A stretch of 64,000 nucleotides of DNA from Sphingomonadales bacterium Ga0077557 (GTDB lineage Bacteria > Pseudomonadota > Alphaproteobacteria > Sphingomonadales > Sphingomonadaceae), in NCBI GenBank assembly GCA_001464615.1, contig LNFI01000008.1:216595-280594 (forward strand). The letters run 5' to 3'. The notes under the pieces were generated by a model that saw only the letters and a list, made by a program, of their open reading frames with translations, was not told the DNA's origin and did no database searches. The position numbers were made by a program, and so were the translations under genes. Positions 28,177-37,045 of this stretch are shown here, piece after piece (positions within the stretch are counted from its first letter, which is position 1; each line of letters opens with the position of its first letter).

Positions 28177-29511
28177 ATGGCAACAATCCTCCCCTCCCCG
28201 CCGAAGATCGGCATGGTCTCGCTCGGCTGTCCCAAGAATCTGGTCGACAGCGAGCGGATCCTGACCAAACTCCGGTCCGACGGCTATCAGATGTCGCCCG
28301 ATTATGCCGGGGCGGACGTCGTGCTGGTCAACACTTGCGGCTTCCTGGATTCGGCCAAGGAGGAATCGCTTGAGGCGATCGGCGAGGCGATTGCGGAGAA
28401 TGGCCGCGTTATCGTCACTGGCTGCATGGGCAAGGAAGCGGAGATGATCCGCGCGAAATTCCCGAACGTGCTCGCGGTCACCGGCGCGCACCAATATGAG
28501 GAAGTCGTCGGCGCGGTGCATGAGGCAGCGCCGATGCCGCCGAGTGCGTTCCTCAATCTGGTGCCCGAAAGCGGCCTGAAACTCACCCCGCGCCATTACA
28601 GCTATTTGAAGATTTCCGAAGGCTGCAACCACCGCTGTTCCTTCTGCATCATTCCGTCGCTCCGGGGCGATCTCGTCAGCCGGCGGCCCGATGCCATTCT
28701 TCGCGAGGCGGAAAAGCTGGTCGCGGCGGGCACCCGCGAATTGCTCGTCATCAGCCAGGATACCTCGGCGTACGGCGTCGATATCCGCCATCAACCCCGC
28801 GAATGGCATGGACGCGAAGTACGCGCGCACATGACCGATCTAGCGCGCGAGCTGGGGTCGCTGGGGGCATGGGTGCGGCTCCACTATGTCTACCCCTATC
28901 CGCATGTCGATCAGGCCGTGCCGCTAATGGCCGAGGGGCTGGTGACGCCCTATCTCGACATTCCGTTCCAGCACGCCTCGCCCAATGTGCTGCGCGCGAT
29001 GAAGCGCCCGGCCAATGAGGCCAAGGTGCTCGAGCGCATCAAGGGCTGGCGCGCGATCTGCCCCGATATCGCGATCCGATCGACCTTTGTCGTCGGCTTC
29101 CCTGGCGAGACCGAGGCTGATTTCGCCTATCTGATGAACTGGCTGGAAGAAGCGCAGCTCGACCGCGTCGGCGCGTTCCGTTTCGAGCCGGTCGAGGGCG
29201 CGGCGGCCAACGACCTGCCCGATCCGGTGCCAGAGGCAGTGAAGGAAGAACGCTACGCCCGGCTGATGGACCTGACCGCGCGGATCTCAGCGGAAAAACT
29301 GCGTGCCAAGGTCGGCCGCACGCTCGACGTGATCATTGATGCGGTCGATGAAGAAACCGGCGGCGCAACCGGCCGTTCGCAGGCCGACGCGCCCGAGATA
29401 GACGGCGAGGTGCATCTGCGCGACGCCGGGCACCTGAGCCAAGGCGATATCGTGCCCGTCGTCATCGAGGATGCCGACGAGCACGATCTTTTCGGGGTAC
29501 CCCGTCCCTAA
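28177..29511 (+). CDS. rimO: Ribosomal protein S12 methylthiotransferase RimO
   Basis: A 444-residue radical-SAM enzyme that adds a methylthio group to the conserved aspartate of ribosomal protein S12. The N-terminal [4Fe-4S] cluster cysteines are C18 (SLGCPKN), C54 (NTCGF) and C83 (TGCMGKE). The radical-SAM cluster is C150-x3-C154-x2-C157 (GCNHRCSFC). A TRAM domain closes the protein. Length and the [12 protein letters not shown] opening distinguish it from MiaB. Its stop overlaps the stop region of the convergent cytochrome/vWD gene by 3 nt. Confidence 0.96.
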   Translation: MATILPSPPKIGMVSLGCPKNLVDSERILTKLRSDGYQMSPDYAGADVVLVNTCGFLDSAKEESLEAIGEAIAENGRVIVTGCMGKEAEMIRAKFPNVLAVTGAHQYEEVVGAVHEAAPMPPSAFLNLVPESGLKLTPRHYSYLKISEGCNHRCSFCIIPSLRGDLVSRRPDAILREAEKLVAAGTRELLVISQDTSAYGVDIRHQPREWHGREVRAHMTDLARELGSLGAWVRLHYVYPYPHVDQAVPLMAEGLVTPYLDIPFQHASPNVLRAMKRPANEAKVLERIKGWRAICPDIAIRSTFVVGFPGETEADFAYLMNWLEEAQLDRVGAFRFEPVEGAAANDLPDPVPEAVKEERYARLMDLTARISAEKLRAKVGRTLDVIIDAVDEETGGATGRSQADAPEIDGEVHLRDAGHLSQGDIVPVVIEDADEHDLFGVPRP

Positions 29512-31826
29512 GGTAGTTTCGCTGCAGCGCGCGCCGCAAGTGTCCGTCGATAGGCTTCACCGACCGCCGCATCCCCCATGACCGTCGCATCGAACAGACA
29601 GGCCTGATACACCGCCTCATCCTTGATCACTGGACGGCACGCTTGTGCGGCGACTTGCTTGTCGAGTGGACGAATCGTTGGACGGCCGGGCGACGGGATC
29701 GACGGAACGCTTGGCGCCGCGCTGCATGCGCCACCAGGCTTCGCTGGCCAGCTCGGGTCCGTAAAGGTGCCGGTAGACGTGCCCGAAGCATAATCAAACA
29801 GGCTAGCCGTCGGTTTGACACGCCAGGCATCGGCAAATTTCTGATTGAGCACGGTCCAGCGCGCCATGAGCGGCACCGGCCGAGGGCCGAAGGACGAACC
29901 ATCGGGCGCAAGCGGCAGCCAGTTACCGGCCTGGATATAGCCCATCGTCCCTTCGCGGGCAGGCGTCTTCAGGACATCGACATTCAGATACCAATGACCT
30001 TGCGACGACCAGAAATTCGGGGTGATTGCCACACGCGTACCGTCTGACGCATTGACCAAAATTCCGCCACCCGCCGCAGCTGTGGCAATGCGGTTGCCAC
30101 CACCAAGATTGATGCCGCCTGCCGGCAAGTTGACGAGCTTGCCATCAATCCGGATCTCCATCCGCTCGCCCGTCCCCGAGCCGGGCTGATAGCTTACCCG
30201 CCGCTTGCCGAGGCGCAACGCGGCTGCCGTGTTCAGGCTCACACAGCTTTGCAGCCCGGTATAGGGGTTAGTTCCTGGGACAAAGGACGTGACCACTGGC
30301 GTCTGGCGCGTCTGCAGCTCGAACTCGCTGTCCAGGTTGCGCAGCGCGGTGAATTCGCCAGCCGACTGAAAGTCGTAATTAATCCCGTTCACGGTGGTGA
30401 GATGCGGATCACCCCAGTCTGCGGCATTGGCGTCGGGCGGATCGTTGCAAAAGGCCCGGAACGTGTTGACCGCAGCATTGCCAGCAGCGGATCCCGGTGC
30501 GCCCTGCGGCATCGTTGCCGGGGCGTTGACCCCATCAGTGCCGATTGTCAGGCCCTGAACGGCGCCCTTCAGGATCAGCGCGCAATAGGCTGGCAGTTGA
30601 TTGGAAAGATGCGGGAACCGCCCGTTCAGGCCTTTGCTGTGGCAGCCGGAGCACTGGCCCGGGACCAGCGCCCCTGCATGCGACGCCGCATTCTGCGGCC
30701 ACGCCGCCAGCACGAGTGGATCGTAACGATTGGGGGCAAACATCGGCAACGTGTTTTCGAGCTGCCCAAAGGTCAGCCCAGGCGCGAGCACGGCGTCTGG
30801 ATGCACAATATAGGGGTTCTCGCCCGCGTGGCAGTCGGTGCAGATTCCGCCCACAGGGCCGCTTAGCTCGGCGCCACCCCCCTGATAGCGGCCCATCGGA
30901 TCGATCGCGAGGTTGGGCACGCCGATTGGTATTTTCTGATTGGCCGGGAACGAGAACGCAGCGCCGCTCTTCTGATTGTCCCAGATGCACACTTTGGAGG
31001 TGATCTTGCTCAGACAGATTACGCCATCGAGTGCCACTGTCGTCTTGCCAGCATTGAAACGCGGCAATGCGATACACATGCCCTGCGGACTTTCAAACGT
31101 GCGCACCTCGGCGGGCGACTGCACAATGAACTGCTGACCTTGCGGAATCGAGCCCTGGATTTTCCATCCAGAAGTGCCATTCGGGTCCATCTCATTAATG
31201 GTCGGCGGAATCGGCACCTGATTGGCGGCACATTCATTGATATAGGCTTGGCCAGTGTTCGTCGTCGACAGGAAGACGACAGCACCGCCAGGTTTGAACA
31301 CCGGCAGATTGAGCTTGCGTTCAATCGCCGGATCAAGCTGGAACGGACCACCGTCCCAGATACCTATCCGTTTCGCGCCAACCCGAGTTTCGCCCGGCAG
31401 GTTCCAGGTGAGCTGGTAGCGGATCGCATTGAGCTTACTCCCGAGACGTTCATCGTCGCGCAGTTTTGGAGAACGGGCCGCAAGCCAATCGATTGCCCGT
31501 TGTTCAACCACCAGCTGCGCCTGACCGCTGAGCCGAAGCCCCGACTTTAGTCGTTTCTCGAACGATGCAAATTCGTCCCGCGATTTGGCGTCGACGTCGT
31601 GGAGCAGTTTGTTACGGTACCATGCCAGCGCCTTGGCAATAAAGGCCGCACTGGGCTGAATTTGGCCACCCTTCGCATCAAACAATGCACCATGACCGAC
31701 AAAGGCGATCGGGTCGCTTGCCGGAGCCTGAGCCACGGACAAGCTCGACGCCGTCGCCATGAAGGCAAGACCCAACGAACCAAAGATAGCTATATGGCTG
31801 ATATTCTTTTCATTAACGGACAGCAT
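29508..31826 (-). CDS. Exported di-haem cytochrome c / von Willebrand D fusion
   Basis: A 772-residue secreted protein. I chose the ATG at 31826, which has AAGGGGG 8 nt upstream and gives a normal signal peptide ([18 protein letters not shown]). An N-terminal region of about 320 residues has no recognised family. Two c-type haem sites follow, CTDCH (about 329-333) and CSGCH (about 392-396). A von Willebrand type D segment begins [11 protein letters not shown] near residue 467 and runs to about 640. The C-terminal ~130 residues include a Pro/Ser-rich linker and a small Cys-containing domain. Combining haem electron transfer with an extracellular adhesion-type domain is unusual. The AT-rich leader suggests horizontal transfer. 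Function unknown. Confidence 0.85.
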   Translation of the reverse strand: MLSVNEKNISHIAIFGSLGLAFMATASSLSVAQAPASDPIAFVGHGALFDAKGGQIQPSAAFIAKALAWYRNKLLHDVDAKSRDEFASFEKRLKSGLRLSGQAQLVVEQRAIDWLAARSPKLRDDERLGSKLNAIRYQLTWNLPGETRVGAKRIGIWDGGPFQLDPAIERKLNLPVFKPGGAVVFLSTTNTGQAYINECAANQVPIPPTINEMDPNGTSGWKIQGSIPQGQQFIVQSPAEVRTFESPQGMCIALPRFNAGKTTVALDGVICLSKITSKVCIWDNQKSGAAFSFPANQKIPIGVPNLAIDPMGRYQGGGAELSGPVGGICTDCHAGENPYIVHPDAVLAPGLTFGQLENTLPMFAPNRYDPLVLAAWPQNAASHAGALVPGQCSGCHSKGLNGRFPHLSNQLPAYCALILKGAVQGLTIGTDGVNAPATMPQGAPGSAAGNAAVNTFRAFCNDPPDANAADWGDPHLTTVNGINYDFQSAGEFTALRNLDSEFELQTRQTPVVTSFVPGTNPYTGLQSCVSLNTAAALRLGKRRVSYQPGSGTGERMEIRIDGKLVNLPAGGINLGGGNRIATAAAGGGILVNASDGTRVAITPNFWSSQGHWYLNVDVLKTPAREGTMGYIQAGNWLPLAPDGSSFGPRPVPLMARWTVLNQKFADAWRVKPTASLFDYASGTSTGTFTDPSWPAKPGGACSAAPSVPSIPSPGRPTIRPLDKQVAAQACRPVIKDEAVYQACLFDATVMGDAAVGEAYRRTLAARAAAKLP

Positions 31827-32249
31827 CGGACAACCCCCTTTTTGAGAGTGACTCCAGACTCGCAAATAAAAATACTATGGGGCTATTTTACTCTAATTCT
31901 GAAACATCGTCAATGATTCTAAATTTATGCCATTTTATTTAGATATAATTATATCTGTACTAACATAGCGTTCTGTCGTGCGTCCAATGCTCTGGGCGTT
32001 CTGAAACTCGACGCGGCGGCGGCGAGTGCCATGCGCGCTTGTTGGCGGAAGCCACCGGATTATCCTTGGCATCACGGGTGCGCGAAGATCGGTGACTTGG
32101 CGAATTTGACCCGCCCGGCACCGGCGTTGGTCACTGCGCACCAGCCGTTGGAGGGCACAAGCGCACAATCACCTCGTCAGTGATCGGCAAAGGGTGCTAA
32201 TCGCGGGTTGGCGGCTGGGTTACCCATTTGGGCCGCGAGGATAATCGCC
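31827..32249. other. AT-rich intergenic region upstream of the cytochrome/vWD and Nramp genes
   Basis: A 423-base gap between divergent genes. Bases about 31860-31975 are markedly AT-rich against a GC-rich genome and should hold the promoter of the cytochrome/vWD gene. A perfect 16-base palindrome lies at 31941-31956. The remaining stretch to 32249 returns to high GC and shows no recognisable gene; short open frames there have no family resemblance. Confidence 0.6.
31941..31956. promoter_or_regulatory. 16-bp perfect AT-rich palindrome
   Basis: AGATATAATTATATCT is its own exact reverse complement, inside the AT-rich leader about 115 nt before the cytochrome/vWD start codon. Symmetry and position suggest a regulator-binding site, but an AT-rich palindrome can also arise by composition alone. 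No regulator is encoded next to it. Confidence 0.4.
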
Positions 32250-33548
32250 TTGTCCCATCCCAACGCGACCGACACTCGGCTTGGTGACGCCCCGAAAACC
32301 GGCTTGAAAGGCTTTCTCGCGCGGCTAGGCCCCGGTCTGGTCACCGGCGCTGCCGATGACGACCCCAGCGGGATCGGCACGCATAGCCAGGTCGGTGCGG
32401 AATTCGGCTATGGGCTGGCCTGGACCTTTGTGCTGACCTTTCCGCTGATGGTCGCAATCCAGCAGGTCGCCGCCGAAATCGGGCGGGTAACCGGGGCCGG
32501 CATCGCGCGCAACTTGCGGCGGCATTATCCCCGGCCGGTGTTGTGGGCGATGGTGTCGCTGCTGCTGATCGCCAACATCATCAATCTCGGCGCGGATCTG
32601 AGCGCTATGGGTGCCGCGCTGCAACTCCTAACCGGCGGCAATGCTGGGCTTTACACGCTGCTGTTTGGCATCGTCTGCGTCGTGCTTGAAGTGGTGCTGA
32701 GCTATGCGCGGTATTCGTCGGTGCTCAAATGGACGACCTTATCGCTGTTCACTTATGTCGCGGTGGTGATGGTCGCTGGCGTGCCATGGGGGCATGCGTT
32801 GCGATCACTGGTGGTGCCCGAAATTCAGTTGAACGCGGCCTATGCCACTGCCTTTGTGGCAATCCTTGGCACGACGATCAGCCCCTATCTCTTTTTCTGG
32901 CAGGCCGGGCAGGAAGTGGAGGAAGAACATCGGCGGCACGCCAAGCCTTTGTGCATCACGCCGCGCGAGTCGGGACCCGAGATTGCGCGGATCAGGCTTG
33001 ATACCCTGATCGGCATGGCATTCAGCACGATTGTGTCGCTGGCGATTGTGTTTGCGACCGCGGCGACGCTCAACGCCCACGGCATCCGCGACATCACCAC
33101 GTCATCGCAGGCCGCAGAAGCGTTGCGGCCGATCGCCGGGCAATTCGCCTTTTTGATGTTTGCGCTCGGGATCATCGGCACCGGCTTGCTCGCGGTGCCG
33201 GTGCTGGCGGGATCGGCGGCCTATGCCGTGACCGAGATGCTGGGCGTGCCCGGCAGTTTGGATGCCAAGCCGCTTGATGCGCGTATTTTCTATTCGACGA
33301 TTGCCATTACGACCTTGGCCGGGTCGTCGATCAACGCGGTCGGTATCGATCCCGTTCGGGCGCTGTACTGGGCGGCGGTGGTCAATGGCGTGCTCGCGAC
33401 GCCGCTGATGGTGATGATGATGCTCATCGTCCGCAATCGCCGGGCCATGGGTCGATTGACCTTGCCGATCGGCTCGACGATCCTTGGCTGGAGCGCGACC
33501 TTTGTCATGGCGGCGGCGACCATAATCTTCTTCGCCTTCGCGCTGTAA
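32250..33548 (+). CDS. Nramp-family divalent metal transporter (variant motif)
   Basis: A 432-residue integral-membrane protein with about eleven hydrophobic segments and the Nramp fold. The TM1 metal motif, normally DPGN, is DDDPSGIGT here. The TM6 motif, normally MPH, is replaced by ISPYLFFWQ. Of the classical metal ligands only the aspartate is kept, so substrate choice is probably altered, as in Nramp-related Mg or Al transporters. I chose a TTG at 32250 because GCGAGGAT lies about 9 nt upstream; an in-frame TTG at 32208 is possible. A strong hairpin follows the stop. Confidence 0.88.
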   Translation: MSHPNATDTRLGDAPKTGLKGFLARLGPGLVTGAADDDPSGIGTHSQVGAEFGYGLAWTFVLTFPLMVAIQQVAAEIGRVTGAGIARNLRRHYPRPVLWAMVSLLLIANIINLGADLSAMGAALQLLTGGNAGLYTLLFGIVCVVLEVVLSYARYSSVLKWTTLSLFTYVAVVMVAGVPWGHALRSLVVPEIQLNAAYATAFVAILGTTISPYLFFWQAGQEVEEEHRRHAKPLCITPRESGPEIARIRLDTLIGMAFSTIVSLAIVFATAATLNAHGIRDITTSSQAAEALRPIAGQFAFLMFALGIIGTGLLAVPVLAGSAAYAVTEMLGVPGSLDAKPLDARIFYSTIAITTLAGSSINAVGIDPVRALYWAAVVNGVLATPLMVMMMLIVRNRRAMGRLTLPIGSTILGWSATFVMAAATIIFFAFAL

Positions 33549-33580
33549 AGGGGGCGCCATCGCCGATGATGGCGCCTCCT
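33549..33580. terminator. Bidirectional terminator between the Nramp and convergent membrane-protein genes
   Basis: GGCGCCATC and GATGGCGCC form a 9-bp perfect stem with a GCCGAT loop, extended by AGGG/TCCT to about 13 pairs including one wobble. It lies directly after the Nramp stop and 17 nt before the end of the opposing gene. No long U-run follows on either strand. Confidence 0.7.
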
Positions 33581-33596
33581 CCGTCAGCCTGCGTTA

Positions 33597-34193
33597 TTAT
33601 TGCGCGCTGCCGGGGTGGCGGCGGAGCAGGTCAAACGCGACCAGGTGCGCAGTGAAGGTCACCGCGACGCCAAACATCGGGATCAGGGCAAAGGGCAGCA
33701 GCCGGACATTTGCCATCGACGCTGGATCAGTAAACGAGAAATAGATTCCCGTGCCCATGGCGACGATCAGATCGGCCGCGCCGAACAGGTGCGTCCCCCA
33801 ATAGCGCCAGCGCGCGAAGGGCAATGCGACCGCGATCAAAGCGAAAATGCCCGCCAGCAGATCCCCGATCCCGCCATCAACGACCAGCGTCGGCGGCAGC
33901 GCCCCATTGGCGCCAAACACGAAGAACAACCCTGCTGCGCCGATTCGCCAGGCATGGAACAGGGTTAAGCGTTTCAGGCCGACATCCGCAAACCAGCGAC
34001 GCAGGCTGGGGCTGTTCGCATAGGCAAGCATCGGCAGGGTAATGCCGGTCGCTGTGATCGTCGGGACGCCGATGGTCGGCATGGCGGTAAGCCAACCGGC
34101 GATTGCCGCCACAGAAATTGCTGCGGCCCAGAGCAACAGCAGAACCAGGATGATCCGCCCTGCCCGTTGTGGTTGTTCGTATCGTGTGGCCAT
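33597..34193 (-). CDS. Six-span membrane protein downstream of MarR
   Basis: A 198-residue membrane protein with about six hydrophobic helices and no recognised family. The ATG at 34193 (MATRYEQP) is preceded by AGGAAAA about 9 nt upstream; an earlier in-frame ATG was rejected for lack of a site. It contains GDLLAGIFALIAVALPFARW and ADLIVAMGTGIYFSF, and several Pro/Gly-rich turns. It is 41 nt downstream of the MarR gene on the same strand, so it is probably the MarR-controlled target, perhaps a small transporter or envelope protein. Function unknown. Confidence 0.75.
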   Translation of the reverse strand: MATRYEQPQRAGRIILVLLLLWAAAISVAAIAGWLTAMPTIGVPTITATGITLPMLAYANSPSLRRWFADVGLKRLTLFHAWRIGAAGLFFVFGANGALPPTLVVDGGIGDLLAGIFALIAVALPFARWRYWGTHLFGAADLIVAMGTGIYFSFTDPASMANVRLLPFALIPMFGVAVTFTAHLVAFDLLRRHPGSAQ

Positions 34194-34234
34194 GAATATT
34201 TTCCTGTAGTTACACATTTATAGGTAAAGAAGGA

Positions 34235-34678
34235 TCAGCTTGCTCCCAGCTGATCGAGAGCGGGCTGGACGGCGTGCCAGTCATGCGGGGCGAGCTGTTT
34301 GACGCTGTCTGCCTGAATCGCCGACCACAACGGCATCGCGACTGAAAGCTTGTCGCGCCCTTTTGACGTCAGGGTCAGCCCCCGGACACGCTTGTCGCCA
34401 TCGGCGGCCGTTGATTGAATGAGGTCGGCCCGCTCGAGCGGCGCGAGATTGCGCGTCAGCGTCGTTCGTTCGAGCCCAAGCGCATCAGCCAGGGTGCCGA
34501 TATTGACGGGCGCGGCTTGATTGAGCCCCGCCAGGATCGAAAATTGTCCCGAGGTTATCCCAATCGGTCGAAAGGCAGCATCATAGCGTCGCGCGACAGC
34601 CCGCGCTGCGCGCTGGGTGTTGAGGCACAGGCAAGCTGCGCCCATTTGCTGCGGAGTCAGGAACTTTGTTTCGCTCAT
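34235..34678 (-). CDS. MarR-family transcriptional regulator
   Basis: A 147-residue winged-helix regulator. The DNA-binding part contains VNIGTLADALGLERTTLTRN and LAPLERADLIQ, with the beta wing in STAADGDKRVRGLTLTSKG. MarR proteins are repressors released by small ligands. An 18-base inverted repeat (TAGGTG-N6-CACCTA) lies between a TTGATT and a TAAATA just upstream, an ideal autorepression site. There is no ribosome-binding site, and the predicted transcription start falls at or next to the ATG, so the mRNA may be leaderless. The six-span membrane protein gene follows. Confidence 0.92.
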   Translation of the reverse strand: MSETKFLTPQQMGAACLCLNTQRAARAVARRYDAAFRPIGITSGQFSILAGLNQAAPVNIGTLADALGLERTTLTRNLAPLERADLIQSTAADGDKRVRGLTLTSKGRDKLSVAMPLWSAIQADSVKQLAPHDWHAVQPALDQLGAS

Positions 34679-34688
34679 AGCGCTTATT

Positions 34689-34706
34689 TAGGTGCATCTA
34701 CACCTA
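34689..34706. promoter_or_regulatory. MarR operator within the marR promoter spacer
   Basis: TAGGTG-CATCTA-CACCTA on the plus strand is an inverted repeat with perfect 6-bp arms. On the minus strand it sits inside the 17-nt spacer between TTGATT (34713-34708) and TAAATA (34690-34685). Binding there would block polymerase. It is 3 nt from the end of the ceramidase gene. Confidence 0.65.
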
Positions 34707-34709
34707 TAA

Positions 34710-35498
34710 TCAAGCCCGGCCGCGTCGTTCGCTGCGATAATAAAGGAAGGTCAGGAAGATCGACGTCGCGCCGAGCAAGTGCCAGATCGCATGCCCCTGC
34801 AGCAGGCTGGTCGGCGAACAGACAATGCCATGCTGATCGAGGTTCCAAATCGTGAAGGCGACCGCCTTTGCCAAGATACCAAGCAGATAATATCTGACCT
34901 GAACATCGGCGCGCTTGGGTCGGGCAAAGCCCATTTCGATGATGATCGCCAGGATCAGCTCCACCGCGAACAGCCAGCGCCGGACTTCCGGCTCGGCGAT
35001 CAGTACGGTCACCAGCGCACCGCATAACAGCAGGTAAAGTGCGATTGCCGGCTTGTCGGGGATCCGCAGCCAGCGGCTGAGCCCGCTCACCAGCATGAAG
35101 GACGCAACCAGATACATGCCGAGCACATCATAAAACTGGCCCCATAGGGTCAGCGTGGCGTGCAACAACACCGATCCCAGTCCGACTGAAATTGCCGTGA
35201 GGCCGAACATCGTCGCCGCGATACGCGGCATCGCCGACGACCAATCGCGTCCCGCCGCCAGCAGGATCATCAAAAACCCGGCAAAAACATAGCCATAAGA
35301 CGACCAACTATTCGCTGGCTGAACGATCAGCGCGCCGGCGCGCGGCATTTCGCAAAAGCAGCGCGTCGTCGTGCAGGTCGCAGGGGCATAGACGCTCCAG
35401 TCGGGCCCGAGCGCCGATAGCAGCGCCACAATGCCAAGCGCGGAGAGTGCCGCAAAAATCAGCGCCGTGAAAATCCGGCGCGCGCCGATTGGCTGCAT
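34710..35498 (-). CDS. Ceramidase-like CREST-superfamily membrane protein
   Basis: A 262-residue membrane protein with seven hydrophobic segments. Conserved positions match alkaline ceramidases: CFCEMPRAG, PANSWSSYGYVFAG, SVLLHATLT, GQFYDVLGMYL and QGHAIWHLLGA, giving the Ser/His/Asp/His-His zinc-hydrolase set. Such an enzyme would hydrolyse ceramide-type amide bonds, which fits a sphingolipid-containing genus. Start chosen at 35498, with AAGGGGG six bases upstream. It precedes the MarR gene by 31 nt on the same strand, so the two could share transcripts. Enzymatic activity has to be considered predicted, not shown. Confidence 0.82.
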   Translation of the reverse strand: MQPIGARRIFTALIFAALSALGIVALLSALGPDWSVYAPATCTTTRCFCEMPRAGALIVQPANSWSSYGYVFAGFLMILLAAGRDWSSAMPRIAATMFGLTAISVGLGSVLLHATLTLWGQFYDVLGMYLVASFMLVSGLSRWLRIPDKPAIALYLLLCGALVTVLIAEPEVRRWLFAVELILAIIIEMGFARPKRADVQVRYYLLGILAKAVAFTIWNLDQHGIVCSPTSLLQGHAIWHLLGATSIFLTFLYYRSERRGRA

Positions 35499-35629
35499 CC
35501 CCTGCCCCCTTGTTTTGTCGTTAGCGGCCACCGTATCGCAAAGCGGCGCGGCGGCAAGGCCCGCCCTCTGGCGTGCGACGGCACGATCTGCAAGAACGCG
35601 CCAACGCTGGTTTTCTTAAGGGATTGTTG

Positions 35630-37045
35630 ATGCGCCTTCGCTTCGTCACGTGCGGCCTTGCCTTGCTCGCCACCACTGCTTCCAGCGCTGCAATGGCACA
35701 GGCACTGACGCCTGAGGAAACCGCCAAGATCGATCTGATTGTCGCCGAAAACCTGGCGAACACGGGCGTTCCCTCCGCCTCGATCGCGATTGTGCGCGGG
35801 GGGCAGATCGTCTTCACCAAAGCCTATGGCAAACAATCGGAAACGATCAAGTCACCCAGCGTTGCTGCCCCTTACCAGATTGCCTCGGTCTCCAAACAAT
35901 TCACCGCCGCAGCGCTGTTGCTGCTCGAGGATCAGGGGAAGTTGAGCCTTGACGATATGGTTTCAAAATATCTCCCTGGCGTCACCGATGGCGACAAGAT
36001 CGCGCTTCGCCAGTTGCTCAGTCACACATCGGGCCTGCAGGATTACTGGCCGCAGGATTACAGCTTCCAGGCGATGGAAACGCCGACCACACCGCAGAAG
36101 ATCGTCGATCGCTGGGGCAAGAAACCGCTCGATTACGCGCCCGGCACCAAGTGGCAATATTCGAACACCGGCTATGTCGTGGCGGGGATGATCGTCGAAA
36201 AAGTCGCGGGCATGTCGCTGATCAACTTTCTTGAAGCCAATGTCTTCAAGCCACTGGGCATGAAGGCGATGGATCAGGATCTGGCGATCGGACCCAAATA
36301 TCCGCAGGGCTATCATCGCTATGCGCTAGGGCCCGTCAGGATCGCGACGCCCGCCGCGCATGGCTGGTTGTTCGCAGCGGGCGAGTTATCGATGTCACCG
36401 ACCGACCTGGCCAAATGGAACATCGCCCGGATCAACCGTACCGTCCTTCCCGCCGATGACTGGGCCGCACAGGAAACGCCGGTCGTGCTGCCGGATGGCA
36501 GGAACACCGGCTATGGCCTGGGCGTCGTCACGCGGACCGGTGCCGATGGCCGCCGCTTCGTCGAGCATGGCGGCGAAGCGGTCGGCTTCCTGACCGAGAA
36601 TATCGTCTATCCCGATGACAAGGCGGCGATTGTCGTCGCGGTCAATGCCGATTTCGGTGATGCACAGGGCACAATCGCCAAGGGCATTGCTGACCTGATC
36701 CTGCCACCGAAACCAGCCGCAGCGACCGATCCGGAAGTCGCCAAGACGGCGCAGGCGCGGGCGATTTTCAATGCGATGCGCGCCGGAACGCTCGACCCGG
36801 CAAAGATGACCGAGGACTGGAATTACTTTTTCACGGGCACTGCGGCCGAAGATTATAAGGCGTCGCTGGGTCCGCTGGGTGACCCGATCAGCTTTGAGCC
36901 CTTGGGGCCGCCCCGGCTGCGCGGTGGCTTCGTCAATCGCAACTACCGGGTGACCTATCCCGATCGCAAGCTGACCGTCATCAGCTATGCCGAACCCGGC
37001 GACACCGGCCGATACGAACAATTTCTGGTGATGCCCGCGCAATGA
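35630..37045 (+). CDS. Periplasmic serine hydrolase (class C beta-lactamase / DD-peptidase fold)
   Basis: A 471-residue protein with a signal peptide (LRFVTCGLALLATTASSAAMA, cut near AQA). The penicillin-recognising fold is marked by the SxxK motif Ser86-VS-Lys89, the YSN triad Tyr177-Ser-Asn179, and the HGG motif at His313. A C-terminal extension of about 90 residues follows, ending with a small beta domain. Members act as peptidases, esterases or lactamases; which applies here cannot be told by eye. Start at 35630 gives a clean signal peptide. The stop overlaps the aminopeptidase start by 4 nt (ATGA), suggesting a peptide-degrading pair. Confidence 0.9.
   Translation: MRLRFVTCGLALLATTASSAAMAQALTPEETAKIDLIVAENLANTGVPSASIAIVRGGQIVFTKAYGKQSETIKSPSVAAPYQIASVSKQFTAAALLLLEDQGKLSLDDMVSKYLPGVTDGDKIALRQLLSHTSGLQDYWPQDYSFQAMETPTTPQKIVDRWGKKPLDYAPGTKWQYSNTGYVVAGMIVEKVAGMSLINFLEANVFKPLGMKAMDQDLAIGPKYPQGYHRYALGPVRIATPAAHGWLFAAGELSMSPTDLAKWNIARINRTVLPADDWAAQETPVVLPDGRNTGYGLGVVTRTGADGRRFVEHGGEAVGFLTENIVYPDDKAAIVVAVNADFGDAQGTIAKGIADLILPPKPAAATDPEVAKTAQARAIFNAMRAGTLDPAKMTEDWNYFFTGTAAEDYKASLGPLGDPISFEPLGPPRLRGGFVNRNYRVTYPDRKLTVISYAEPGDTGRYEQFLVMPAQ

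Noticed and set aside
31935..32168. A 77-codon minus-strand frame in the gap before the Nramp gene
   Set aside because: No ribosome-binding site, Arg-rich translation and start within the AT-rich leader; more likely chance.
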